From the NCBI GenBank assembly GCA_022571515.1, contig JACZXQ010000003.1, positions 87,001 to 151,000 on the forward strand: 64,000 bases of DNA, written 5' to 3'. The notes under the pieces are model-generated. The model worked only from the letters and a program-made list of their open reading frames with translations, had not been told where the DNA came from and ran no database searches. Both the position numbers and the translations under genes were made by a program. The DNA is from Gemmatimonadota bacterium. Its GTDB lineage: Bacteria > Gemmatimonadota > Gemmatimonadetes > Longimicrobiales > Gaopeijiaceae. Positions 16,011-24,785 of this stretch are shown piece by piece; within the stretch, counting starts at the first letter, position 1, and each line of letters begins with the position of its first letter.

Positions 16011-18599
16011 ATGCTCGTATCTCCTCGCTACTGGGCCCTAATCACGACGCTTCAGCTACCGGGCCTGCTCGCCGGGCCGGCTCGCGCCCAACAGGCCGAG
16101 CCCCCGTTCTCCCGTCTGAGCCTCTCGGCCAGTTTGGTGGCGGACGTGAGCCGTGGGCGCCTGACGGAGTTTTGGAATCCGAGCTCGGGCGGGCAGCTAG
16201 CCATCGAGAGTCCGTTCTACCTGGGCCTGGTGCAGGGGGGGGCCCACCTCAGCCGATTCCATGCCAAAACCGACGTACCCGATTTCACCACCCTTTACCT
16301 GTTCCTGGGCTGGGGGATGGAGGCTCGGCTTCCGCTGGGCCTCGCCGGGTACGCGGGATTCGACGTGGGGGCCTTCGGGATGCGCTTCCCGCGGAAGGGT
16401 AACGCCAACGAGATCGAGATGGGGGTGGGGCTGTCTGCCCGCCTCCGTCGGTCGATCGGCGACGGCTGGGCCGTGAGCGGCTCGGCGGGCCTCCGGCGCA
16501 CCCTGACAGCCGAGCCGCTCGATCAGCGGATCCTCTCTGTGGGCCTCGTGCGAACGTTTAGATCTCCGGGGTGGGCCCGTGACATCCTGTCGGGGCGGGC
16601 GGGCGGGGTGACGGCCCCGGAGGACTCGGGAGCGCACGGGGATCCCGCGCCGGCTGCCCTCGCGGCGGTCCAGCGCGTGCTGCACAGGCCCGAGATGCAG
16701 CGGGCCGGTCTCCAGCGGCTCTCGGACATCTTCCATCTGCTGGACCGCTGGGGAGTAAGCACGATCGACGGGCTGGCGTGGCAGGCGAGCCCCGCGGGCG
16801 TGTCCCCCTTCGAGACCCAGGGGTGGCGGGTGATGGTGGACGGACGCGAGGTCCGCCTGGACCTCCTCGGCGTTCGAAACCTGGACCGGCTGCCCTTCAC
16901 GCTCGCGCAGGTCGACTCCGTCCAAGTTCTCGCAGGCCCGGGCCTTCACCACGGGCTCGCCACCGACCAGGGGCTCCTCCACTTCCACACGGCGCCTCCC
17001 CCTCGGGGTGTCTCGGTTCAGAGCGGCATCCACGGAGGCAACTCGACTGGGGACCCGGGTCCCTTCGAGTTCACCGACCCCGACGCGCGCAATGTGGACA
17101 AGCTGGGGTCGGGCACGCACGTGAGCGTGGCGTACGGCACGGAGCGCTTCCACGCCCGGGTGGGCTGGTCGGGGCTCTGGTACTCGGTGACGGATGCGGC
17201 GGTGTGGGACCGGAACATCCAAATGTGGGACGATCCGGTGAAGCTGAGGATCCCGACCGTGAGCATCAACGCTCCATCGCTCGACCTGGGCCTCACCACG
17301 GGCAGGAGCTGGCACCGGCTGTCGGCTTCGGGGTCGCGCGCCGTGGACCTCTTCTTCCTGCCGCAGTATGGCCGTGAGATCACGACGCTCGAGTACCTCC
17401 GGCACGCGGCGGCCTGGGGTGGGGCCGACCTCGGGCGCGGCCGGACCCTCGACTATCGCCTTACCTACACGGAGAACGAGCTTAAACACCACCGGACTCG
17501 GCTGAACCTAGACTTCGACTGGAGGCTCCGGCAATGGAAGGGCCAGGTGGAGCTGGCGGGCTGGGGCCGTCACTCGGGCGGCACCGTCGGCGTCGGCGTG
17601 GAGCGTCAGGTGGGCCGGACGGGATACGACCTCTCGGATGAGAGGGACCTCTTCGTGAGCGCATACGCCCAAGCTCCCATCGGGGTGCGGTTCGGCGCTC
17701 CCGTCGCGACGGCGGTGTTCACCCTGGGGGATGACGGGCAGCTCGGCGCGCGCCTGGGGCTCGCGCGGCTCTGGACGATGACAGGCGGGCGCTCCGCGCG
17801 CATTGCACTCGGTTACTCCAAGCGCCTGCCGGAGGAGGAGCCCGGACTGTGGAGTTGGAGGGAGCGCGGTTATCACTTCCTCGAGGAGGGAGGCATCGCC
17901 GTAAGCCAGGACGGTGAGCTTCGCCCCCGCTGGCAGGCGACGTTGGACGTGCGCCTCGAGACCTTATTGGGCACACACGGGCGCGCCACCCTGAGCGGAT
18001 ACCTGAGGAGGACGGGCGGTCTCGCACTCGCGGAGCAGACCTTCGACTTCGACGGGGGTAACGTCCCGCGATCGAGCCCTGATCTCTTCCTCGCGACGGA
18101 CGAAGGGGGTAACGTCGCAGGCGCCCAGCTCGAGGTCAGAGCCGACCTACCTGCCGGGGTCGCGCTGCGCTCGTACTTTGGATTTCGGGCGACGGTCGGC
18201 GGGGACGCCCTGTTCGAGCAGGCATGGCTGGCGGTCCCGAAGCACCACTTCCGCCAGACCGTGGAGTACACTCCCGAAGCGGATTTTGCCCTTCGGGCGA
18301 TGCTCACCTACCGGGGCGCGTCCACCTGGGCCGCCTATCCCACAGCCAACCCTGCCGGGGAGGCCACCGCCCCTGGGGTGGCCTCCACCGTCACGGTTGA
18401 TCTGTCTGCCCAGAAGTGGCTGTGGCAGCGGCGCGTGCGAACCGTCATGCTTGTTCGCGACATCCTCGACAACGATGTGGGATTCCACCCGATCGGAGGC
18501 TCACCCGGGCGATCCCTGCTGATCCAAGCCGACTTCTTCCTGGGCCGCCGAGGATCCGGCGGTCGTCACGCTTCCTCCGGCTCTGCGACGGAAAAGTGA
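16011..18599 (+). CDS. TonB-dependent-receptor-like outer-membrane protein with extra N-terminal barrel
   Basis: The ATG at 16011 gives a signal peptide (MLVSPRYWALITTLQLPGLL...ARAQQ). The mature protein starts with an ~170-residue beta-rich domain of amphipathic strands (LSLSASLVADVSRG, LYLFLGWGMEARLPLGLAGYAGFDV, VGLSARLRRSIG). A plug-like part follows (RLSDIFHLLDRWGVSTIDGL, WRVMVDGREVRLDLLGV, LAQVDSVQVLAGPG). The rest is a long run of strands ending in aromatic LLIQADFFLG, typical of an outer-membrane barrel. No TonB box is obvious, and no partner gene shows the cargo. Base composition is especially GC-rich. Confidence 0.7.
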   Translation: MLVSPRYWALITTLQLPGLLAGPARAQQAEPPFSRLSLSASLVADVSRGRLTEFWNPSSGGQLAIESPFYLGLVQGGAHLSRFHAKTDVPDFTTLYLFLGWGMEARLPLGLAGYAGFDVGAFGMRFPRKGNANEIEMGVGLSARLRRSIGDGWAVSGSAGLRRTLTAEPLDQRILSVGLVRTFRSPGWARDILSGRAGGVTAPEDSGAHGDPAPAALAAVQRVLHRPEMQRAGLQRLSDIFHLLDRWGVSTIDGLAWQASPAGVSPFETQGWRVMVDGREVRLDLLGVRNLDRLPFTLAQVDSVQVLAGPGLHHGLATDQGLLHFHTAPPPRGVSVQSGIHGGNSTGDPGPFEFTDPDARNVDKLGSGTHVSVAYGTERFHARVGWSGLWYSVTDAAVWDRNIQMWDDPVKLRIPTVSINAPSLDLGLTTGRSWHRLSASGSRAVDLFFLPQYGREITTLEYLRHAAAWGGADLGRGRTLDYRLTYTENELKHHRTRLNLDFDWRLRQWKGQVELAGWGRHSGGTVGVGVERQVGRTGYDLSDERDLFVSAYAQAPIGVRFGAPVATAVFTLGDDGQLGARLGLARLWTMTGGRSARIALGYSKRLPEEEPGLWSWRERGYHFLEEGGIAVSQDGELRPRWQATLDVRLETLLGTHGRATLSGYLRRTGGLALAEQTFDFDGGNVPRSSPDLFLATDEGGNVAGAQLEVRADLPAGVALRSYFGFRATVGGDALFEQAWLAVPKHHFRQTVEYTPEADFALRAMLTYRGASTWAAYPTANPAGEATAPGVASTVTVDLSAQKWLWQRRVRTVMLVRDILDNDVGFHPIGGSPGRSLLIQADFFLGRRGSGGRHASSGSATEK

Positions 18600-18660
18600 A
18601 TGCTCTCAGCACCCGAGCTGAATCGAACGGGCTCGATTCCTTCCCGGGACGGACGGCTTG
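18600..18660. other. Short gap with tRNA-3'-end-like stretch
   Basis: CTCGATTCCTTCCCGGGAC (18632-18650) matches the tRNA-Arg 3' end TTCGATTCCTGCCGGGGAC at most positions. It lacks the repeat body, so relation to the dispersed repeats is uncertain. Confidence 0.25.
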
Positions 18661-18661
18661 A

Positions 18662-18702
18662 TACTACTTTATGGTATTGCCCATCGATACCATCATGTAG
18701 TA
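18662..18702. promoter_or_regulatory. Nested palindromic operator of hicAB
   Basis: TACTAC (18662-18667) with GTAGTA (18697-18702) and ATGGTAT (18671-18677) with ATACCAT (18687-18693) are two perfect inverted repeats around the same centre. They lie immediately before the toxin start. A HicB dimer or tetramer binding here would explain autorepression. Confidence 0.65.
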
Positions 18703-18709
18703 GCTTCTC

Positions 18710-18967
18710 TTGGTGAGAGCTAAACACCGCAAGACGCTCGAAGCCATCTACCGACACCCGATCTCCGGCACGATCAAGTGGTCGGAGATCGAGGCACTGT
18801 TGGTATCCATCGGCGCGGAGCTCAATGAGCGTGCGGGTTCCAGGGTGGTCGTGATCTTGGAGGGCAGCGTGCATGTTTTCCATCGGCCCCACCCGAACCC
18901 AGAGACGGACAAGGGGGCGGTGGGCGACGTGCGGGACATGTTGAGAGAGGTAGGTATCGAGCCATGA
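18710..18967 (+). CDS. hicA: HicA-like mRNA interferase toxin
   Basis: 85 residues of HicA type: KHRKTLEAIYRHPISGTIKWSEIEALLVSIGAE, then GSRVVVILEGSVHVFHRPHPNPETDKGAV, which carries the conserved catalytic His region and the strand order of the double-stranded-RNA-binding fold. It cleaves mRNA in translation-independent fashion in studied members. The start is TTG 18710 or GTG 18713; no ribosome-binding site decides it. It overlaps hicB by 4 bases. Confidence 0.88.
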   Translation: MVRAKHRKTLEAIYRHPISGTIKWSEIEALLVSIGAELNERAGSRVVVILEGSVHVFHRPHPNPETDKGAVGDVRDMLREVGIEP

Positions 18968-19299
18968 TGGAGTACAAGGGATACTACGGAGCGGTTAAAT
19001 TCGATCCAGAGTTGGATCAATTCCATGGCAGGGTGGTGAACACGCGCAGCGTGATCTCGTTCTACGGCTCCTCGGTGGAGGAGTTGCGCAAGGAGATGGC
19101 GACTTCCGTAGACGCCTACCTCGAGGTTTGCGAAGAGCAAGGGATCGAACCAGAGCGTCCTTACTCCGGCAAGTTCATGGTGCGCGTTCCCCCAGAGGTC
19201 CATCGTGACATCGCACTCGCAGCGGCGGCCGAAGGGAAATCCATGAACGAGTGGGTCGGTGAGAAGGTAGCGGGCCATGTCATCGACACCGACCGGTAG
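18964..19299 (+). CDS. hicB: HicB-like antitoxin
   Basis: 111 residues. The N-terminal half is the partial RNase-H fold of HicB (YYGAVKFDPELDQFHGRVVNTRSVISFYG). The C-terminal half is a ribbon-helix-helix (GKFMVRVPPEVHRDIALAAAAEGKSMNEWV), as in HicB proteins that bind their own operator. Overlap with hicA (ATGATGG at the stop) ensures coupled translation. Confidence 0.9.
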   Translation: MMEYKGYYGAVKFDPELDQFHGRVVNTRSVISFYGSSVEELRKEMATSVDAYLEVCEEQGIEPERPYSGKFMVRVPPEVHRDIALAAAAEGKSMNEWVGEKVAGHVIDTDR

Positions 19300-19306
19300 C
19301 GGGGAA

Positions 19307-19480
19307 CTAGCGGATCGAGACCCGGTAAAGAGGCACTGCCTCGGCCTCGGCCGCCTGACGAAGCGCAGCATCCAACGTGGCCAGCGGGATCCCTCGGCGT
19401 CGAGCCACGTCATAGGTGGTCAGACCATGCGTCCCGGCGAGCGTTGCGATCGCCTCGAAGGCTCGCCTGCGCGTAAACAG
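19307..19480 (-). pseudogene. VapC-like PIN toxin remnant
   Basis: On the minus strand 57 codons read RAFEAIATLAGTHGLTTYD, VARRRGIPLATLDAALRQ, then AVPLYRVSIR and a stop. This is the C-terminal third of a VapC PIN protein (HGLTxYDAAYLELAxRRGLPLATLD), with about five residues deleted after TYD. There is no start codon, N-terminal domain or antitoxin nearby. It lies 7 bases past hicB, so the spot has probably taken up toxin-antitoxin modules repeatedly. Confidence 0.6.
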
Positions 19481-19792
19481 TCGTTTTCACGGTAGTCATA
19501 GGGGACAGACATGTGGTTGCCATATGTGGCACCACAATTTCCGATCATCCTAAAGCGACCGATCGGTGATCGCTGGTGGGGCTGTGATGGTATGGGCCCG
19601 TCCCGCGAGACTAACCGTCGACCCCGGCAAGGCAGATGAGGTTTTCGCGGAGCACGGGAGTTGAAGCGGTTGACCGTAACCTCTGGGTCGTCCGGCGTGG
19701 CTGGGCAAGACTGGCCAAGCACCTGGGCGGCACCTATTCTGCCGACCCCACGCGGAATTGCGGAATTCATGACTTTCGATGAGAAAAGTGCC
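19481..19792. other. Intergenic region before amidohydrolase
   Basis: A few short AT-rich patches (ACATGTGGTTGCCATATGTG around 19510-19530) are the only notable features. No gene, repeat copy or convincing promoter seen. Confidence 0.4.
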
Positions 19793-21535
19793 ATGAGGAC
19801 CCACCGATTTCACTCCCGAGCCACCCTTTGGAACCTGGCGACGGGCGCTTTCGTGGTGTTGCTGGCCGGTTGCCAGGACTCGCCCGAGGCGGCCGACTTG
19901 GTTCTCACCGGTGGCAAGGTCGTCACCATGGCCGCAGGTCAGCCCGAAGCCGAAGCGATCGCCGTGTCGGGTTACCGGATAGTGGCGGTCGGGTCGGAGG
20001 ACGAAATCCAGAAGTACATAGGCCCGGACACCGAGGTGATCGATCTGCGGGGGGGGCTCGCGATTCCGGGCTTCATCGAGGGACACGGACACTGGATGGG
20101 CTTGGGCAACGCCCAGATGATTCTCGATCTGACCGTAGCGGAGAACTGGAACGACATCGTCGCCATGGTGGGCGAGGCTGCCGCCCGGGCCCGGCCCGGT
20201 GAGTGGATCACGGGGCGCGGATGGCATCAGGAGAAATGGAACGAAGTACCGACGCCAAACGTGGACGGCGTGCCGTTGCACGCCGGGCTGTCCATGGTCT
20301 CGCCGAACAACCCGGTCAATCTGACGCACGCCAGCGGACACGCATCGTTCGCCAACTCGGCGGCCCTCGAGGCGGCCGGCATCGGCGCGGGTACTGCCGA
20401 TCCGCCGGGCGGCACCATCCTCAGAGACGCCCGTGGCAATGCCACCGGGCTCCTGCGCGAGACGGCACAGCGCTTGGTCGGGGCCGCCATCTCCCGCTCC
20501 GAGGAGAGTATGACGGCTGAGGAGTTGAGGGCGCGGGCCGTACAGCAGGTCGAACTCGCGGGGCAGGATGCTCTGTCCAAGGGCGTCACCAGCTTTCACG
20601 ACGCCGGCTCGTCCTTCGCGACCATCGACTTTCTGAGAGAGTTGGACGAGGCGGACGAACTGCCGGTGCGCCTCTACGTGATGGTCCGCCGCGAGAGCAA
20701 TGAGGCGATGGACGAGAAGCTGCCGGACTATCGCATCATCGCCGATGGCAACGGCCATCTGACGGTGCGCTCCATCAAGCGCCAGATCGACGGAGCGTTG
20801 GGCTCGCACGGTGCCTGGTTGTTGGAGCCCTACGTGGACCTCCGACGCGGCGAGGGGGACGCCGGCTTGGTGCTCGAGACCGTGGAGGACATCACGCGGA
20901 CGGCGGAAATCGCCATCAAGCACGGCTTCCAGCTGAACACTCACGCGATCGGTGCCCGCGCCAACCGCGAGGTGCTGGACATCTACGAGAAGGTGTTCGC
21001 GACCGCGACCGACGCCACCGACCTACGTTGGCGCATCGAGCACGCGCAGCATATCCATCCGGATGATGTGCCACGCTTCGCGGAGCTAGGCGTGATCGCG
21101 GCCATGCAGGGCATTCACGCCACGTCGGACGGCCCGTGGATCGATCAGCGCCTCGGAAAGGAGCGCGCCCGTGTGCAGTCGTACCTGTGGCGCACACTCA
21201 TCGACTCGGGCGTGACGATCACCAACGGAACCGACGTTCCGGTGGAGGACATCGACCCCCTGGCCAGCTACTACGCCACGGTTTCACGCATGATGCGAAC
21301 CGGTGAGCGGCTGACTCCGGAGGAGAGGATGACGCGCATGGAGGCGCTGGCCTCTTACACGATCAACGGCGCCTACGCGGCCTTCGAGGAAGACACAAAG
21401 GGTTCCCTGGAGCCGGGCAAGCTGGCTGACATCACCGTGTTGTCACGCGACATCCTGACGATACCTGAAGCGGAGATTCTAGATACCGACGTGCTGTACA
21501 CGATCGTCGGGGGCGAGGTGCGCTTCCGCCGCTGA
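19793..21535 (+). CDS. YtcJ-like amidohydrolase lipoprotein
   Basis: A 580-residue Amidohydro_3 enzyme. The ATG at 19793 gives a lipoprotein signal with lipobox LLAG-C about 27 residues in; upstream in-frame ATGs would bury it. The metal-binding core shows GFIEGHGHW, later QLNTHAIGARANRE and RIEHAQHIHPDDVPR, and the C-terminal NGTDVPVEDIDPL and SLEPGKLADITVL that close the composite beta domain. The family hydrolyses C-N bonds; the substrate is unknown. It would sit in the periplasm or at the outer membrane. It is monocistronic and convergent with the next gene. Confidence 0.88.
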   Translation: MRTHRFHSRATLWNLATGAFVVLLAGCQDSPEAADLVLTGGKVVTMAAGQPEAEAIAVSGYRIVAVGSEDEIQKYIGPDTEVIDLRGGLAIPGFIEGHGHWMGLGNAQMILDLTVAENWNDIVAMVGEAAARARPGEWITGRGWHQEKWNEVPTPNVDGVPLHAGLSMVSPNNPVNLTHASGHASFANSAALEAAGIGAGTADPPGGTILRDARGNATGLLRETAQRLVGAAISRSEESMTAEELRARAVQQVELAGQDALSKGVTSFHDAGSSFATIDFLRELDEADELPVRLYVMVRRESNEAMDEKLPDYRIIADGNGHLTVRSIKRQIDGALGSHGAWLLEPYVDLRRGEGDAGLVLETVEDITRTAEIAIKHGFQLNTHAIGARANREVLDIYEKVFATATDATDLRWRIEHAQHIHPDDVPRFAELGVIAAMQGIHATSDGPWIDQRLGKERARVQSYLWRTLIDSGVTITNGTDVPVEDIDPLASYYATVSRMMRTGERLTPEERMTRMEALASYTINGAYAAFEEDTKGSLEPGKLADITVLSRDILTIPEAEILDTDVLYTIVGGEVRFRR

Positions 21536-21548
21536 GACGTTGGAGGAC

Positions 21549-22208
21549 CTATTGCAGGTTGTGGAGCACATCTCGCATCAGATCGTGTGAGTACTCCAGG
21601 AAGTCGGAGAGGGTGTTCGTCATCACCTCGACCTGCTTCTGCTTCTGCTTGAGATCGGCGATCATCAGATCTTTGAGCTTGGCTCGCCCCGTAGGGTTCT
21701 TCTCGATGGTCGTGACGGCGCTGAGCGCCTCCTCGGCGTCGTTCATCGGGAGCGTCTCTGTCTTCGTGACCAGATCCCCGGTGGCGTCACGGACGGTGAA
21801 AGAGTAAGTGATCTCAGTGGGATAGGTGGTCTTTTTGTTCTGGGCCAGCTTGTTGACGGAGGCTGCTGCCTTGCGGATCTGGGAAATCTCGGTCTTTTTC
21901 GCGGCCAATTCGCCCGCGAGGTCACGCGCCATGGCCTTCGCACCGCTCCTGGCCATCGTCATGACGTCCTTGCTGATTTCCGCGACGGCATCTTCGATGG
22001 CCGCCACCCTTCCAGCCCAACCCAGCGCCTCGCCGGCCGTGGCTAGAGCTCTCCGGAGTTGCTCGCGCTGGCGAACGCCGAGATGGCCCTCTTGTTCCAC
22101 CTGAGCGAGGGCCAACGACGCCAATTGGCGGGACACATCATGAAGCTCGGCGGAGCGAGGCAGTACGGTCTTCACGCTCTGCGGTCCCTCGACGGTCTTG
22201 TTGGGCAT
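21549..22208 (-). CDS. Coiled-coil protein, unknown (219 aa)
   Basis: AAGGAGAA 6-7 bases before the ATG at 22208 sets the start (MPNKTVEGPQSVKTVL). The sequence is mainly helical with heptad-like stretches: AAKKTEISQIRKAAASVNKLAQNK and LKDLMIADLKQKQKQVEVMT. A short beta-like part (YPTEITYSFTVRDATGDLVTKTE) lies between. No signal peptide, membrane segment or catalytic motif. Lower GC and higher Lys than neighbours suggest a different origin. Function not recognised. Confidence 0.7.
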   Translation of the reverse strand: MPNKTVEGPQSVKTVLPRSAELHDVSRQLASLALAQVEQEGHLGVRQREQLRRALATAGEALGWAGRVAAIEDAVAEISKDVMTMARSGAKAMARDLAGELAAKKTEISQIRKAAASVNKLAQNKKTTYPTEITYSFTVRDATGDLVTKTETLPMNDAEEALSAVTTIEKNPTGRAKLKDLMIADLKQKQKQVEVMTNTLSDFLEYSHDLMRDVLHNLQ

Positions 22209-22427
22209 ACCGGGTTCTCCTTGAACACAACGAATTGGTGCGCACTCGCACCGCAGCATCACTCACCCGGCGCCCATAACAATACAAAAGGGCAGGCCCA
22301 ACGTGAACAGGCCTTCTAGTTCTCGGCAACATGGGGCCGGGCCCTCGAAGCCGGGCTTTGACGCCCACCGAGCCAAGAGGGTATCGTTTCACTATCGTCC
22401 CATCGCGTTTCCGGCCCGGAGGTCTCC

Positions 22428-22802
22428 ATGTCGCCCATCACCCGTGCTCTCACCGGAGCGAACCTCTCCTTCCACCTGGGCGACCAGATCGCCGAACTCC
22501 GCCAGGACAGCAGCTACGTCCGGAGCGGCCGGATCGGCCGAACCCTGGTCAAGGCGGGGCAGCTGAGGCTCACCCTCACACTCATCGCCGAGGGCGTCGA
22601 GGTAGGCACCCACCAGGCTGCGTCGCCCATGACGATCCAAGTCGTCCAGGGGCGCCTGCGCTACCGTGTGGACGAGGAGGAGTTCGAGCTCGGTCAGGGG
22701 GAGGTCCTTTTCTTCGGACCAGGCCACGCTCAGGACATCCGGGCCCTCGAGGACACGGCACTCCTGCTCACGATCACCGCCGACGGGGCGGAGGTTGGGT
22801 GA
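22428..22802 (+). CDS. Small cupin-domain protein
   Basis: A 124-residue single cupin. Strand pattern is clear: AGQLRLTLTLIAEGVEVGTHQ, then MTIQVVQGRLRYRVDEEEFELGQGEVLFFGPGHAQDIRALEDTALLLTI, with the second cupin motif's G-x-F-like GPGHAQDI. The first motif's usual double His is reduced to a single THQ, so metal binding is uncertain. GGAGG 5 bases before the ATG supports the start. Typically a small-molecule binding or protective protein. Confidence 0.8.
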   Translation: MSPITRALTGANLSFHLGDQIAELRQDSSYVRSGRIGRTLVKAGQLRLTLTLIAEGVEVGTHQAASPMTIQVVQGRLRYRVDEEEFELGQGEVLFFGPGHAQDIRALEDTALLLTITADGAEVG

Positions 22803-22819
22803 TTAACGGATTGTTCCGC

Positions 22820-22837
22820 AGGCCTCCGCGGAGGTCT
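22820..22837. terminator. Palindrome between convergent genes
   Basis: AGGCCTCCG and CGGAGGTCT form a 9-bp inverted repeat with one G-T pair and no loop, then TTTCC. It sits in the 57-base gap between a plus-strand and a minus-strand stop and could end transcription from the cupin gene. Confidence 0.4.
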
Positions 22838-22859
22838 TTCCATTCCGGTCGGCCAGTCC

Positions 22860-23144
22860 TCAGGTAGGCCTCACGGGGTCGGAACCATCTTCTCCCATGT
22901 TCGGCGGTGAGATCGCATCACGCCTCCTGGGCGAATCGAGCAACTCCTTGTAGAAGTCCCGCTCCTCCTCCAGGCGCGCAAGGCGGCCGCCCAGATCGTC
23001 GACCGTGTCTCGAAGACGCTCCAGCTCCGCCCGCCCGCCCTGAGGCAATTCGCCTTGAGGATCCCGACGAGGGCGACGACGGCTAATCACTCTACCGACC
23101 ATGGAGATGACGACCAGGATGATGATGAACTCGAACACCCCCAC
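22860..23144 (-). CDS. PspB-like small membrane protein
   Basis: 94 residues: one N-terminal membrane helix (FEFIIILVVISMVGRVI), a basic patch RRRPRRD, then a coiled coil RAELERLRDTVDDLGGRLARLEEERDFYKELL. This is the layout of phage-shock PspB and similar envelope-stress scaffolds, though the tail is longer. GTG start with AGGAG 7 bases before. No other psp genes are nearby, so the name describes layout only. Confidence 0.6.
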   Translation of the reverse strand: MGVFEFIIILVVISMVGRVISRRRPRRDPQGELPQGGRAELERLRDTVDDLGGRLARLEEERDFYKELLDSPRRRDAISPPNMGEDGSDPVRPT

Positions 23145-23208
23145 CGCTGAACTCCTGTTTGAGGATGAGGTGCCGCCCCGGGCGGCCTACCGCTGGGTCA
23201 GAGCGTAC

Positions 23209-23364
23209 TCAGCAACCAACATCCCACCGATCGTCGACCATGTCCAGCCACGTGAGCGACGGAAGCTGGTCGATTTCGCCAGGTAGTTCCGTCAGCGGGT
23301 TGTGGCTGAGATCCAGCATCTCGAGCGGTCGGGGTCGGCTGAGCGGCAAGCGTGGGCGCCACCC
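23209..23364 (-). pseudogene. Leucine-rich-repeat protein fragment
   Basis: Minus-strand codons read LEMLDLSHNPLTELPGEIDQ and LPSLTWLDMVDDRWDVGC then stop, a good LRR unit (LxxLDLSxNxLxxLP). No start or upstream repeats exist; the preceding sequence belongs to the 3' end of the neighbouring gene. It is the broken C-terminal end of a former LRR gene. Confidence 0.5.
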
Positions 23365-23367
23365 TCC

Positions 23368-24255
23368 CTACCTGCCCCGGTGGAAGGCGTAGGAGAAGCT
23401 GAAGATCGGAAGGCAGCATTCCACATCTCCGTCGCCCGCGAGGCCTGCTATGCTCACGTCCGTGGAGAACCGGTCGCCAATGAAGCGGAAGCCTCCCGAG
23501 AATGCCAGGCCGGTCTCGCCCGGCAGGAAGTAGTTTTCCGTCATCAGCTTGATGCGCCGGCTGACGCGGGTCTCGCCACCGACCATCGCGACGGGCTGGC
23601 TGGAAAAGTCGTCGCCCGAGAAGCCGAACCCGAGCCCCAGCGTCAGCGCGTGGTCCACCGTTCCGAACGTCCCGACGCCGTACGCGATACCCACGGTCTC
23701 GTCGTCCGCGAAGAACATCAGCGTGCCCACAGAAATCTCGGCTGCCGTGGTCTTGATGAGCTGTACCTTCGGCGCGATGTAGAACGGCTCGAGTTCGCCA
23801 AAGAGTACCGGCGCCCCGGCGGCGAGCGTGAAGCGGTCCGTGACCCCGACTGCGACGAACGGGAGGACGATGAGGTACGTGCCGATGTACGCATCGCCCT
23901 TTGGCAGCGTGCGTCCGGTCGCGGTGAAGAGGAGTCGCGAGGAGTTCGGATCCTCCTTCCAGAACTCGCCCTCCACGACCCGCCCCTCGGCCGGGCTCAC
24001 GTCACGAATCTGGGAGCGCTCCACTTCCAGACGAGTGCCGCCCAGCGTGACCAGAACGATGGTCTCGCCGTCCAGGGCAGCTATCCGCGCGAAAAGCACG
24101 GAGCCATCCGCCAATCGGATCTCGTAGAGGGCCTCCCCAGGGGTGAGCGCCTCCACCTCTTCCTGCGCGACGGCAGGGATCGCTAGAACCGCAATCGCGA
24201 GGATGCACATCACGAACACTGGTACGGCGAGCCAGATGAAGCTTTTTCTGGTCAT
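23368..24255 (-). CDS. Predicted outer-membrane/periplasmic beta-barrel protein, unknown
   Basis: Start ATG 24255 with GGAGG 5 bases before; a long hydrophobic signal (FIWLAVPVFVMCILAIAVLAIPAVAQ) follows. Residues ~40-90 form a small SH3-like unit (YEIRLADGSVLFARIAALDGETIVLVTLGGTRLEV). The rest is a series of amphipathic strands (YIGTYLIVLPFVAVGVTDRFTLAAGAPVLFG, ALTLGLGFGFSGDD, GLAFSGGFRFIGDRFSTDVSIAGL) ending SFSYAFHRGR, which fits an 8-12-stranded barrel. Function not recognised. Confidence 0.7.
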   Translation of the reverse strand: MTRKSFIWLAVPVFVMCILAIAVLAIPAVAQEEVEALTPGEALYEIRLADGSVLFARIAALDGETIVLVTLGGTRLEVERSQIRDVSPAEGRVVEGEFWKEDPNSSRLLFTATGRTLPKGDAYIGTYLIVLPFVAVGVTDRFTLAAGAPVLFGELEPFYIAPKVQLIKTTAAEISVGTLMFFADDETVGIAYGVGTFGTVDHALTLGLGFGFSGDDFSSQPVAMVGGETRVSRRIKLMTENYFLPGETGLAFSGGFRFIGDRFSTDVSIAGLAGDGDVECCLPIFSFSYAFHRGR

Positions 24256-24592
24256 GAGTTCCTCCCATTGGGATCGGACTCCGGATGACGTAGATGGGGA
24301 GGGAAGATTACGTAGAAGCCTGGAGAGTGAACAACGATGTTCTATACGTACCGGACTCGGTCCGTTACCCACGACCCGAATAATTCCATAGCCGCCGTCA
24401 CCGGCCAGACGAGCCACCCGTGTGGCACCCATGGAAGTCCTAAAGTCGGATCGATCGGACCGGTTTGCCGGATCCTGCCCGTATTTACTCTTTCCGGTAC
24501 CCGGTGCGTCTTCGTATCGTGACTCGCAACGGTCGGGTGGGGAACCGCGCTGCCCGAGACGAAGACAATGAACCGCCAGGAACGACCATACG
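24256..24592. other. Intergenic region upstream of barrel gene
   Basis: Should hold the promoter of the minus-strand barrel gene, but no convincing -35/-10 pair was found. No RNA gene or repeat copy seen. Confidence 0.4.
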
Positions 24593-24772
24593 GTGTCCGT
24601 TGTCACGCGCCTGACGGACGAACCTGGGGGCGGAACGAAGATCCTGACCACGGTCGACGCGATCGGCCGGGCGCGGGCGACCAGCGGGAACACCTTCCGC
24701 TGCGAGTCGACCGGTGTGCTGGAGCTGCGCGTAGCACAGCTCGTGTCCGAGATGTCGGGAGGGGGCTCCTAG
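24593..24772 (+). pseudogene. Short 3' gene remnant (59 codons)
   Basis: From a GTG at 24593 the frame reads SVVTRLTDEPGGGTKILTTV, AIGRARATSGNTFRC, then VLELRVAQLVSEMSGGGS and a stop. It looks like the C-terminal end of a secreted protein whose body is missing; an in-frame TGA lies before it and there is no ribosome-binding site. Family not recognised. Confidence 0.3.
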
Positions 24773-24785
24773 CGCGGACGCCCCG

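Noticed and set aside
18632-18650. A tRNA gene after the outer-membrane receptor
   Set aside because: Only a T-arm/acceptor-like stretch is present; no D or anticodon arm can be folded.
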